A DNA stretch of 28,344 bases from a virus. Shown piece by piece: positions 10,059 through 17,865 of this stretch (its first letter is position 1; the number at the start of each line of letters is the position of its first letter). The notes beneath the pieces were generated by a model. The model saw only the letters and a list, made by a program, of their open reading frames with translations. It made no database searches and was not told the DNA's origin. A program made the translations under genes and the position numbers. Location of the stretch: the IMG/VR virus record IMGVR_UViG_3300021185_000618, positions 1-28,344 of that record; one strand, given 5' to 3'.

Positions 10059-10441
10059 TGACTATGGATAGAGGTGACGTCAACTCATGGGTACAAACCT
10101 ATGGGGGTTCACAATTAAGAACGTTTGACAGAAACGCTGGGATATACGTTAATGCTTATGTTTACGCAGGTGGCGGTAACAACAGTTATACTAGAGGTCA
10201 ATGGTATTATCACAGATTTGAGTACGTAAATGCTTCAAATGGTGTGTACAACAACTATGTCGATGGTGGTATCAACAGTGGCAACGTTATCTATCCACAA
10301 GACATAGTTGACACATTGGAAGACTTGGTGAGAAGAACGGTTGATTTGATCGAAGGTAGAATGTCAAACAGAACTATTAATGCATACTATTGCCACGCAA
10401 GTTGCCATAGTAGTTGCCACAGTTCGAGGGGAAGAAGATAA
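10058..10441 (+). CDS. CHxS-tail protein 2, paralogue of the preceding gene
   Basis: 127 residues. The start ATG at 10058 overlaps the previous stop as TAATG, with AGAGGA eight bases upstream; another ATG in frame lies at 10064. It shares SQLRTFD, YTRGQW, YVNASN, YNNY, VRRTVDLIEGR and SNRTINAYYCH with its neighbour and ends C112-H113-A-S, C116-H117-S-S, C120-H121-S-S, RGRR. Over the last 24 codons 14 differ silently from gene 1 and only one changes a residue (Thr to Ser), so the tail is held by selection on the protein. It has lost the extra Cys near the N-terminus seen in gene 1 (SQCGSQ). The radical SAM gene starts two bases after its stop. Same candidate role as its sister: substrate or precursor-like virion protein. 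Confidence 0.72.
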   Translation: MTMDRGDVNSWVQTYGGSQLRTFDRNAGIYVNAYVYAGGGNNSYTRGQWYYHRFEYVNASNGVYNNYVDGGINSGNVIYPQDIVDTLEDLVRRTVDLIEGRMSNRTINAYYCHASCHSSCHSSRGRR

Positions 10442-10442
10442 G

Positions 10443-11618
10443 ATGTCAATGCAAAAATCATATTGTAAGCAAATGAGATACTCAGGACCTGAAAGCCTGT
10501 CGCCTGATAGTGCGTCCAAGTTTGATGTTCTCATTCAAATGGAAGTTTTAGCTGGCTGTGATCATGGTTGTTTGGGTTGTTTTGTCGATAAGAACATCGA
10601 TCCTGATATGAACCAACAGATCATTGATAGAGCAAAAGAACTCACTGATGGTGTAGCCAGAACTGGGCTAAACCTAAGAGAATTTGTTATAGGTCCGACA
10701 GACTTCTTCTCTGCTACCAATACAGAGTCTGTGCTGAATAACTCAATTGTACAAGACATTATGAGAGAACACACTGGCGCACGTATTGCGGCTCCAGCTA
10801 AGTTTGATATTGCTACAATGGAAAGAGTAAAAGAAATCTATGCCATCCTTGATGACGAAGATAAGTTTCGTCGTGATATGATCATTGAGTTTATTATGCC
10901 TATCGGCAAAGTAGATCAGATGTTGAACGACGAAGATTACTTTAACAATGTCATGGAAAAAGTACAGTTCTTTAAGGACAGTACACCTAAACAGATGGAC
11001 TGGTCTTGGACACTACAGGCATCGAACGTTGTTGGTAAAAAGATTGACAAAGAAACATATAACAAAATCATTCAAAAATCAGTAAACGAATACGAAACTA
11101 TTGTAGAAATGAACCCAGCTTTCTCAAGAGCAAGGTCGCAGTTGGTACAGCGTAGAAACCTATTTGGATGGAATGATTTCCTTGGTAAGGTTATTGACAA
11201 AGATAACGCACAAGAAACAGTTATGTCAATGGCTAACTTGTATTGTAACTCAATCAACTTTATTGGACTTACAATCGTACCAGGTGAAAACGGACCTACT
11301 ACACACTTGAATGTAATGCTTCACGAACAAGCATTCTTCCTCAATAACAAAAACCTAGACGTCACAGGTCTTACATTCGAAGAAATCTTGGATCGTAAAA
11401 ATGAGTTAGTGACGAAGGGTATAAATAGATCAAGTAAGGTGTCTGATTGTAACGGATGTCAATTTGCCGTAGCATGTGCAAGCCGACTAATCTTCGAAGC
11501 TCAAGAAACTTTAAACGTTGATGGATGTGTTTTAAACAAAGATGTCCTTGCAGAATATAACCCATACGATTGGACTTGGAACGACGATGCGATGGAAAAA
11601 CTAGGAGTAACATCATGA
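10443..11618 (+). CDS. Radical SAM protein 1 of the plus-strand paralogue family
   Basis: 391 residues, starting at the ATG at 10443, two bases after the CHxS gene stop; GAGGGGAAGAAG precedes it. The CX3CX2C motif C39-C43-C46 (CDHGCLGC) is the [4Fe-4S] site that binds S-adenosylmethionine. The family motif IGPTDFF has G84-P-T-D87. A C-terminal CX2CX5CX16C set (C336, C339, C345, C362) would bind one auxiliary cluster, a half-SPASM or twitch arrangement typical of peptide-modifying radical SAM enzymes. It also carries the MNPAFSR segment whose Pro and Arg recur in most sisters. It is the most divergent of the five: the YLxPFxYE segment reads THLNVMLHE. Its place next to the CHxS proteins makes them the first candidates as substrates. 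The reaction is unknown. Confidence 0.85.
   Translation: MSMQKSYCKQMRYSGPESLSPDSASKFDVLIQMEVLAGCDHGCLGCFVDKNIDPDMNQQIIDRAKELTDGVARTGLNLREFVIGPTDFFSATNTESVLNNSIVQDIMREHTGARIAAPAKFDIATMERVKEIYAILDDEDKFRRDMIIEFIMPIGKVDQMLNDEDYFNNVMEKVQFFKDSTPKQMDWSWTLQASNVVGKKIDKETYNKIIQKSVNEYETIVEMNPAFSRARSQLVQRRNLFGWNDFLGKVIDKDNAQETVMSMANLYCNSINFIGLTIVPGENGPTTHLNVMLHEQAFFLNNKNLDVTGLTFEEILDRKNELVTKGINRSSKVSDCNGCQFAVACASRLIFEAQETLNVDGCVLNKDVLAEYNPYDWTWNDDAMEKLGVTS
11420..11427 (+). promoter_or_regulatory. Possible internal late promoter (TATAAATA)
   Basis: Exact TATAAATA followed by GATC, inside the coding sequence of radical SAM 1 (residues GINRSS), 188 bases before the next start at 11615. It could boost the downstream genes. 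A chance match encoded by the residues is also possible. Confidence 0.35.
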
Positions 11619-12715
11619 TAGGCCAAAGTTTATATTACCTAAACAATAAGAAATACATTACAAACACGCATAACGTGGAAACAGTAATTGGTGAATTAAA
11701 TTCATTCTACCACACGGCTCAACCACGCAGAATTACAGTTGTGAACCCAAGCATGGAAAACTCTCGCCTAGAACCAGCAGAATATGAGAACCTTGCTGAA
11801 AACGCTAGAATTGGTGCATCTGAGTTGATGGATTTTGCGGCATGGGAAGATGTTGCTAACCCAACATTCATTCAGAACAGCGATAAACGTATTGTCATGT
11901 TTACAGATGAAACTGATATGCTATTTGTATTTGCTAATTATACTTCTGGTCTATTACGCGCTTCTGGGTTTTATCCAGAACCAGCGAATGACATTAACGC
12001 TATCACAGCACATTACATAGACGCAGTTATTAATCAAGATATGGTATTATCAATGATGAGTGACTCTCAGGTTTACGCTGATGCGAGAAACCACGTACTT
12101 GGCGTTTTAAATGCAGAAGACGCAGTTCCGTGGGTTGTCACATATCAGAACGGTAAGAACTTTAGTTATGACTTGCTGTTCTTCTTAAACGATAATTACC
12201 CATGTGCAGAAATTGCTGGTCTATTGGTAGAAAAGTTTACCATCCACTCGCCAGTTATGGCAAAAGATGTGATGGAACACTTTACATCAAGACGCCACTA
12301 CTCTGCATACATCATGTCAGTTATTGACTATATGAACGCAAACGCAACAGAAGAAAATGGTTGGGCTACAGATAAGAAACAGTTCTTTAAGGATGTTTAC
12401 GTCAACGCCGCCAACAAATCTAACTACACACTTGCGTTCTATCTACTAGAAGAAATGTGGAATAAAGTTAAAGATGACGCTGATTTTATTGCAGTTCACC
12501 AACACAAAGCTGACACTACGCCTGATGGTTGGGAATATATGGACTTGTACACAGAGATCAATAACGTATTCCCTATCGTCAAGAAGGTTTTGGAAAGAAA
12601 CTTTGATACGGAAAACATTACAGAAGACTTGAAATTGATTAATACAGACGTACAGTTCTTCTCAAAAAGACAGAATAGAATTCCATACTTGATCCATAAA
12701 TACCCTTTGATATAA
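11615..12715 (+). CDS. Unknown protein, cassette partner A
   Basis: 366 residues. The start ATG overlaps the previous stop (ATGA), with CTAGGAG upstream, so it is probably coupled to radical SAM 1. No known domain recognised, no signal peptide or membrane segment. The sequence is acidic with a predicted alpha/beta character. The segment around residues 210-245 (FLNDNYPCAEIAGLLVEKF, then TIHSPVMAKDV) aligns by eye with the next gene (YIKSDFLIDSPLLSRFV), with F-x-I-x-S-P-(V/L) and a following M..(S/T)R.....A shared. The two are therefore likely distant paralogues. Lying between radical SAM genes and after the putative substrates, it could be a recognition or scaffold protein or a further virion component; neither is shown by the sequence. 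Confidence 0.7.
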   Translation: MIGQSLYYLNNKKYITNTHNVETVIGELNSFYHTAQPRRITVVNPSMENSRLEPAEYENLAENARIGASELMDFAAWEDVANPTFIQNSDKRIVMFTDETDMLFVFANYTSGLLRASGFYPEPANDINAITAHYIDAVINQDMVLSMMSDSQVYADARNHVLGVLNAEDAVPWVVTYQNGKNFSYDLLFFLNDNYPCAEIAGLLVEKFTIHSPVMAKDVMEHFTSRRHYSAYIMSVIDYMNANATEENGWATDKKQFFKDVYVNAANKSNYTLAFYLLEEMWNKVKDDADFIAVHQHKADTTPDGWEYMDLYTEINNVFPIVKKVLERNFDTENITEDLKLINTDVQFFSKRQNRIPYLIHKYPLI

Positions 12716-12716
12716 T
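12689..12716 (+). promoter_or_regulatory. Weak sigma70-like promoter candidate
   Basis: TTGATC and TATAAT separated by 16 bases, ending at the stop of the preceding gene and just before the start at 12732. A late-box variant CATAAATA (12695-12702) lies inside the spacer. Either could start transcription of the following genes. In AT-rich coding DNA such matches are common. Confidence 0.25.
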
Positions 12717-12731
12717 AGAAAGTGATTTGAT

Positions 12732-13559
12732 ATGAATACTGACGAAGAAAGAAAGTGCTACGTTATACCTCTGGCTCCTACAGACCTTGTGCAAATTTAC
12801 AAGGTGAAAGAGGAAGAGAAAGATTTTGTACTATTTGTAAATTATTTTGAATCAAGAGAAAAACTTTCAGCGAAACATATTATCATATACCTAGCAAACA
12901 CTAATTTCAAAACTACTTTTTCGGGTATTGATGAAGAATTGTTAATAGAGTATATTAAGTCAGACTTTTTGATTGACAGTCCACTGTTGTCAAGGTTTGT
13001 AGTAATGATAATGAAAACTCGCTATGGACATGCATTAAATAATTTAGAAGAAAAACTTCTATTACAATTTAGCAAAGAACAACTGCATGATTTCGTAGAT
13101 AAGCACGTTGAGTTGGTTGATGAACTTTGTGAAACCATTGCTTCGATCATTCCTTTTGTCTTGTGTACGTTCTATGCAAACCTATCAGACGAAAATAAAG
13201 AAAAAGAATTTGAATTGGGTGAAGCAATCAAAGATATTGTTGTGACTGATGAACCAACAAATTGTGGACCTAATATTGCACGTCTAGTCACTGATGGGTG
13301 GGATGGATTTCTGTTAGTATGCTCTATGCTTGGGTTCTCAAAGAAATACAACAAGCAATTGTTCAATGAAAAACCAAGTTATTTTGGCAAAGACTTGTTC
13401 TTTATGTTAGGACAGACCAAAATTGTTGAGAACATCCTATCAATGATGCCGCCTGGATTTATTTCTACAGTAGACATAACACCACCCCTTAGTGATGATG
13501 AAATGGAAGCCGCGATCCTTAGCGATATTGAAGCAAAAGCAGATGATAGTACACCTTAA
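12732..13559 (+). CDS. Unknown protein, cassette partner B
   Basis: 275 residues, ATG at 12732 after a 16-base gap, the largest gap in this cassette. No recognised domain. The N-terminal half shows FVLFVNYFESRE and IEYIKSDFLIDSPLLSRFVVMIMKTRYGHAL, which matches the layout of partner A (FVFANY, then LVEKFTIHSPVMAKDV, then SRRHYSA). The C-terminal end is acidic and low-complexity (PPLSDDEMEAAILSDIEAKADD). It overlaps the next gene by 17 bases. Likely a sister of partner A and part of the same system. Function unknown. Confidence 0.68.
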   Translation: MNTDEERKCYVIPLAPTDLVQIYKVKEEEKDFVLFVNYFESREKLSAKHIIIYLANTNFKTTFSGIDEELLIEYIKSDFLIDSPLLSRFVVMIMKTRYGHALNNLEEKLLLQFSKEQLHDFVDKHVELVDELCETIASIIPFVLCTFYANLSDENKEKEFELGEAIKDIVVTDEPTNCGPNIARLVTDGWDGFLLVCSMLGFSKKYNKQLFNEKPSYFGKDLFFMLGQTKIVENILSMMPPGFISTVDITPPLSDDEMEAAILSDIEAKADDSTP

Positions 13560-14565
13560 TGGCACATATGCAGGTTATTATTCATATGATGAAGATAAGA
13601 GTCCTATAAACACAGACTTTCTTAGGACAGAAATCAATCTGGACATTTTACATGGCTGTAGTCAGATGTGTCCGGGTTGTTTTATTCCAAGAAAGAACTT
13701 GACTAAGGCAGATAACTTAGAAACTCTATATAATCTTCTCATTGAAGGTGCGTATCACCCCGACGAAATCACTGTCGGACCTACAGACATTTTTGATGCA
13801 GAGAACTTTCGTGAGATCATGACGCATCCATATATGAAAAAACTATATGGCATATCAGCGATTGGGTTTACATCAACATTACTTCAGTCTTATCAAGAAA
13901 TACGCTATAAGCTAGATATGATTTGGGGTTTATACAAAGATATTCATAGAATACCAGACATCGACTTCAAAATAGTATTAGATATAGATAAGTATCTTGA
14001 TGGCGAACTAGACGATTGGTACAAGAAACTTGAAATGTTTAAACTTGGTTCAGTACAGTTCCGTGTAAACTACCACAAAGATGTTTTCAAAAGAATTGGG
14101 TATAATGAGCTATGCCAAAGGGTATTCGATGACTTTAATGCTCCTGTTGTCATAACACCTTCTTTCCTTACTGATAGAAACGTTAGGGGAAAGGTAAGTC
14201 AACATCTTGAGAACTTTAAGCGTGATATGCTAGAGCAAAAGATTGACGATAAGTGGTTAAATCTATACACGTTCTTTGATGCTAAATTTAATGGTTACGG
14301 TTGTCAGAACTATAGTTTCTACAACAACAAACTTTATCTTAACCCATTCCTATACGACGTGATTATACAGCGCACACCACAATTCGAAACAACTATGGAT
14401 GCAAATACACTATATGACAATATCGAATATGCCCAACAAGTTGACGATTGCAATGGTTGTGAATATATGATGAGTTGTGCTGAGCGTAACATACATTTGT
14501 ATATGGAGTCGAGAGGATTGGACAGTTGTGTTGCTCTTAAGGAGTACATGTATGCCTCTGATTAA
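13543..14565 (+). CDS. Radical SAM protein 2 of the plus-strand family
   Basis: 340 residues. ATG at 13543 (MIVHLNGTYAG) chosen because it leaves only a 17-base overlap with the preceding gene; a longer start at 13492 would overlap by 68 bases and adds an unrelated Lys-rich stretch. Radical SAM cysteines C39-C43-C46 (CSQMCPGC), GPTD at 79-82, and a C-terminal CX2CX5CX16C set at C303, C306, C312, C329. It carries the family segments TPSFL (here followed by T-D-R rather than xR) and YLNPFLYD. The N-terminal 30 residues are Tyr- and Asp-rich. It is translated in overlap with both neighbours, which suggests coupled synthesis with the other enzymes. Reaction and substrate unknown; peptide or protein modification is the usual role of this architecture. 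Confidence 0.83.
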   Translation: MIVHLNGTYAGYYSYDEDKSPINTDFLRTEINLDILHGCSQMCPGCFIPRKNLTKADNLETLYNLLIEGAYHPDEITVGPTDIFDAENFREIMTHPYMKKLYGISAIGFTSTLLQSYQEIRYKLDMIWGLYKDIHRIPDIDFKIVLDIDKYLDGELDDWYKKLEMFKLGSVQFRVNYHKDVFKRIGYNELCQRVFDDFNAPVVITPSFLTDRNVRGKVSQHLENFKRDMLEQKIDDKWLNLYTFFDAKFNGYGCQNYSFYNNKLYLNPFLYDVIIQRTPQFETTMDANTLYDNIEYAQQVDDCNGCEYMMSCAERNIHLYMESRGLDSCVALKEYMYASD

Positions 14566-15709
14566 GAACAACCTATACTACGAAATGACTACAGAGACGC
14601 AAACTAAGCCAGTGAGCGCAGTTAAGATACAACTTGACGTTTTGGATGGATGTCACCACAAATGTCCTGGATGCTTTGTACATAGGCGTGGTAACAGTAG
14701 TGACCCACATCAACTAGAAGAAGCCAAACAGTTTATCAAGACTATTACTGATCAAGGCATTCTGGTAGATGAGATGCTTATCGGTCCGACTGACTTTCTC
14801 GCCTCTGAGAACTTCTATGAGGTTATGCCACATCTACTCGACGTTATCAATGAGAATAGCCCAATACTTGCATTCGTGTCAACCCTTATTGATGGAGATA
14901 TCAAAAAGTTTTGTCAATTCATTACTGACAATATAAACCTTGACACAGAGATTGAAATAGGTATTGCGACTAACCCACACAAGTTCTTTAATGAAGATTA
15001 CATACAACACGTATCAGAAATCCTAGACTACATAGATAAGAACCTACAACATGAGGTTACATATACATTCGTTGTTAATATAAAAGATTATGGATTAGAT
15101 TATGAAGAACTACACGATCAGGCTGTAAAACGTTTTGATACCATATTGGACTTCATTCCTTCAGTATCTCGCTCCCATAAAGCAAACATAATCTTAAAGA
15201 CACTTGATGAATTCAACGAATACTTTAGCACATGGCATCGTGAATCAAAGCTAAACAACATTATGGTAGATCATAGCCACGCTGGTATGAACTACACAGT
15301 GTTGAACTACAAAAGAGGTGAATGGTATCTTAGTCCGTTCATGTATGAGAACATGGCTATCTACCACGATATGTTCAAGGTAGATAACTTTAACTCAGTT
15401 AATGGTATGGTGGAACAACAAATTGAAAGTGCTAAGGGAACTGAGTGTGAAGATTGTCCTTTGTTCTTCTCTTGCTACAATAGAAAGATCATAATGTTAA
15501 GAGATTACCTTGGTGTGGATCGTTGTATTGCTCCTAAAGAGAATATGTTAAATAACATACATAACTATAACGCACCTGCTCAAACAATGTATCAATGGGA
15601 TGGTTATTCAGTTGAAAACGACAAGCAAGGTTATCGTAAGAAGTTTTTAGTTACTACTGACGATGATCCAGAACTAGAAAGAATTAAGGACATATCATAT
15701 GTTAAATAA
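14552..15709 (+). CDS. Radical SAM protein 3 of the plus-strand family
   Basis: 385 residues. ATG at 14552 has a strong ribosome site AAGGAG seven bases upstream, which decides the start; it overlaps the previous gene by 14 bases. SAM cluster cysteines C34-C38-C41 (CHHKCPGC), IGPTD with GPTD at 78-81, and the auxiliary cluster set C299, C302, C308, C325 with the same CX2CX5CX16C spacing as sisters 1, 2 and 5. Contains IPSVSR and YLSPFMYENMAIYHDMFKVDN, closest to sister 4 in this region. It has a C-terminal extension of about 60 residues after the last Cys (YNAPAQTMYQWDGY onward) that most sisters lack, which may bind a partner. Substrate unknown. Confidence 0.84.
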   Translation: MPLIKNNLYYEMTTETQTKPVSAVKIQLDVLDGCHHKCPGCFVHRRGNSSDPHQLEEAKQFIKTITDQGILVDEMLIGPTDFLASENFYEVMPHLLDVINENSPILAFVSTLIDGDIKKFCQFITDNINLDTEIEIGIATNPHKFFNEDYIQHVSEILDYIDKNLQHEVTYTFVVNIKDYGLDYEELHDQAVKRFDTILDFIPSVSRSHKANIILKTLDEFNEYFSTWHRESKLNNIMVDHSHAGMNYTVLNYKRGEWYLSPFMYENMAIYHDMFKVDNFNSVNGMVEQQIESAKGTECEDCPLFFSCYNRKIIMLRDYLGVDRCIAPKENMLNNIHNYNAPAQTMYQWDGYSVENDKQGYRKKFLVTTDDDPELERIKDISYVK

Positions 15710-16853
15710 TGATTGGAAAAATATTGTAGATGGTGGGCGTGGTGAAGAGTTTACTTCTATCGACAATATGAAGCAATACAAGATACAAGTTAATCTTGAG
15801 ATACTAGAGGGTTGCTCCTACATGTGTCCTGGTTGCTTTGTTAAACGTAAAGGTAATTGGAACCCAAACTCAATTGCTACGTTTCACTCATTAGCATATG
15901 AATTAAAAGATAGAGACGATATTGTATTAGATGATATTGTAATAGGTCCGACAGACTTTTATGGCGCACAAAACCTAGAAGAAATAATCAACAACCAAAG
16001 ACTTGCTGATGCCATATCCATGATGCCAGAAGACAACAGGAACATTCAGCATAACTGTTCCATACTTGGTTCCTTATCAGAAAAAGATATTGAGGGTAAG
16101 ATAAAGTCTATTGAAAACTCACTTTTGGGTAAGGTTGTTGAAGCTTGGGACGTACAGATTGCGTTAGATTTGAACCGTCTAATGAATGATCAGGTGTACC
16201 TAGACGCTCTTGACGAAAGAGTAGAAACATTTAAAAACAGTTCTTTAAACTTTGAAATAAGTATGGCTACTAATATAGTAAAGGGCGTAGAGGATATACT
16301 ATTCCCTGCTATTGAGTTCGTTAGGGATAGATACGAGACTGTTATTGAGGTATTGCCTTCAGTAGTACGCTCTTTCAATCACAGCGCAAAGCATGGAGAT
16401 AAGTTATTTGAATGGAATGATATGCTGACACGCTTAGCAGTAGACCCATATCGTTTCAAAAACAAATTCCACTTCTTACAAGGTGATGTGTCACATAAAG
16501 CTTTTCATTATTCCGTTATAAGTATATATCATGGGGATATGTATTTGTCGCCGTTTATATATGAGAATGCTCAAATCCATACAGATGATTTTAAAGTTGA
16601 TAATGGTTGGTTATGGTTGCCAGATGCGGATATAACTGACTATATTTTGAGAAAGAAAGATGAGGTAGTTGTTTCTCAAATTGAAAACAGTGGGAACAAA
16701 GAATGTGGAAGTTGTAAGTACCTAAACATATGTGCGAATAGAATGGTTCCTATGATTATGGATACTGTGTTTGATGGAAGAAAAGAGTGCATCTTAAATA
16801 AAGATGTAATTGGTTTATATGATGATGAGGTTTATCATGGGAATAGTTACTAA
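15699..16853 (+). CDS. Radical SAM protein 4 of the plus-strand family
   Basis: 384 residues. ATG at 15699 with AAGGA eight bases upstream, overlapping the previous gene by 11 bases. SAM cysteines C39-C43-C46 (CSYMCPGC), IGPTDF with GPTD at 83-86, LPSVVR, YLSPFIYENAQIHTDDFKVDN, and auxiliary cysteines C336, C339, C345, C364. The last gap is 18 residues instead of 16, the only spacing change in the family. Strong similarity to sister 3 around the FKVDN segment suggests these two arose by a later duplication. Probably a protein-modifying enzyme of the same cassette; its own substrate is not evident. Confidence 0.84.
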   Translation: MLNNDWKNIVDGGRGEEFTSIDNMKQYKIQVNLEILEGCSYMCPGCFVKRKGNWNPNSIATFHSLAYELKDRDDIVLDDIVIGPTDFYGAQNLEEIINNQRLADAISMMPEDNRNIQHNCSILGSLSEKDIEGKIKSIENSLLGKVVEAWDVQIALDLNRLMNDQVYLDALDERVETFKNSSLNFEISMATNIVKGVEDILFPAIEFVRDRYETVIEVLPSVVRSFNHSAKHGDKLFEWNDMLTRLAVDPYRFKNKFHFLQGDVSHKAFHYSVISIYHGDMYLSPFIYENAQIHTDDFKVDNGWLWLPDADITDYILRKKDEVVVSQIENSGNKECGSCKYLNICANRMVPMIMDTVFDGRKECILNKDVIGLYDDEVYHGNSY

Positions 16854-17865
16854 CAATAAACGAGCCGCACAAGCTGACAAAGACTTTGATCTATCTTTCT
16901 CTGAGGGACATGAAATAAAAGTACAGTTCAACTGCGAAGTATTATCAGGTTGTGAATTTAAGTGTAAAGGTTGTTTTGTAAACAAACTTGGTTCTAACAT
17001 GGGGTCTTACGATAGGTTAAACAATGCTATTGACTTATTCAATACTAATGGGTATAGAGTATCTACAGTAAACATCGGACCTACTGATCTATTCGGTAAT
17101 AACAATGTTATTGAGTTATTGCAAGACGAAACATTTCGTGAGTGCTTGAGTAAAGTTTCTACTATACAATTCGTGACTACTCTAACCAACATTTCATCGG
17201 AAGTGATTGATTTACTGAATAGTATTCCAAAAATAGATGGTTTTATGTATGACGTTAACATCGCCCTACAACCACCAGTGGATTGGGATTGGGTAGAAGA
17301 ACGGTTAAATCTTCTAAATGGATTTACAGACGATCTAAACTATTACATGGTTTACAACATGGGTAATGATGATGAGTACAATTCTAAAGTGCTTGAGATG
17401 TCAGAACTTGTAGAGGATAGGTTTGACTCGATACTTACACTGAACCCATCGTTCTTCCGTGCGCCTAAGAGTAAAGTCCAGCAGCACTTAATTGAGAAAT
17501 GGAAAGGGTATGACTTCTCTGATGATCTTATGCCCAAGACGTTCATAGATCAAGCACAGGGTGGTTCTTTAGAGTTAAACTACACCTACTGTAACGAACG
17601 TTTCTTTTGGACGCCATTCGTATATGACATCGCTTTAATAGGTACTGATGAATTTAAAGTCAAAGATGAGAATGACATTGAGTCGTGGACAGAAGCCAAA
17701 TCGTTTCAATTTATGGAACAATTAACGTACTCTGCTGAAACGAATAACTGTGGCTCCTGTCCTAATATGATGACATGTATTGATAAGGGTGTACTAAGTT
17801 ATATGAAACATCACTCACTTCTTTCGTGCGTGTTTCCCGGTGTGGTAACGACCAATAAAAGTTGA
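16837..17865 (+). CDS. Radical SAM protein 5 of the plus-strand family
   Basis: 342 residues. ATG at 16837 has GAGG six bases upstream and overlaps the previous gene by 17 bases. SAM cysteines C39-C43-C46 (CEFKCKGC), where Lys replaces the Pro found in sisters 2-4; IGPTDLF with GPTD at 81-84; LNPSFFR; WTPFVYDIALIGTDEFKV; auxiliary cysteines C305, C308, C314, C331 with CX2CX5CX16C spacing. Last gene of the plus cassette. Its final 51 bases overlap the end of the minus-strand gene 17815-18531, so the two transcripts converge with no room for a separate terminator. Confidence 0.83.
   Translation: MGIVTNNKRAAQADKDFDLSFSEGHEIKVQFNCEVLSGCEFKCKGCFVNKLGSNMGSYDRLNNAIDLFNTNGYRVSTVNIGPTDLFGNNNVIELLQDETFRECLSKVSTIQFVTTLTNISSEVIDLLNSIPKIDGFMYDVNIALQPPVDWDWVEERLNLLNGFTDDLNYYMVYNMGNDDEYNSKVLEMSELVEDRFDSILTLNPSFFRAPKSKVQQHLIEKWKGYDFSDDLMPKTFIDQAQGGSLELNYTYCNERFFWTPFVYDIALIGTDEFKVKDENDIESWTEAKSFQFMEQLTYSAETNNCGSCPNMMTCIDKGVLSYMKHHSLLSCVFPGVVTTNKS

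Noticed and set aside
9678-10441. Assigning the CHxS proteins and radical SAM genes to the HxsABCD system
   Set aside because: The H-x-S steps are similar, but the repeats are CHxS, only three copies long, and the enzymes have GPTD and half-SPASM ends I cannot match to HxsB or HxsC.
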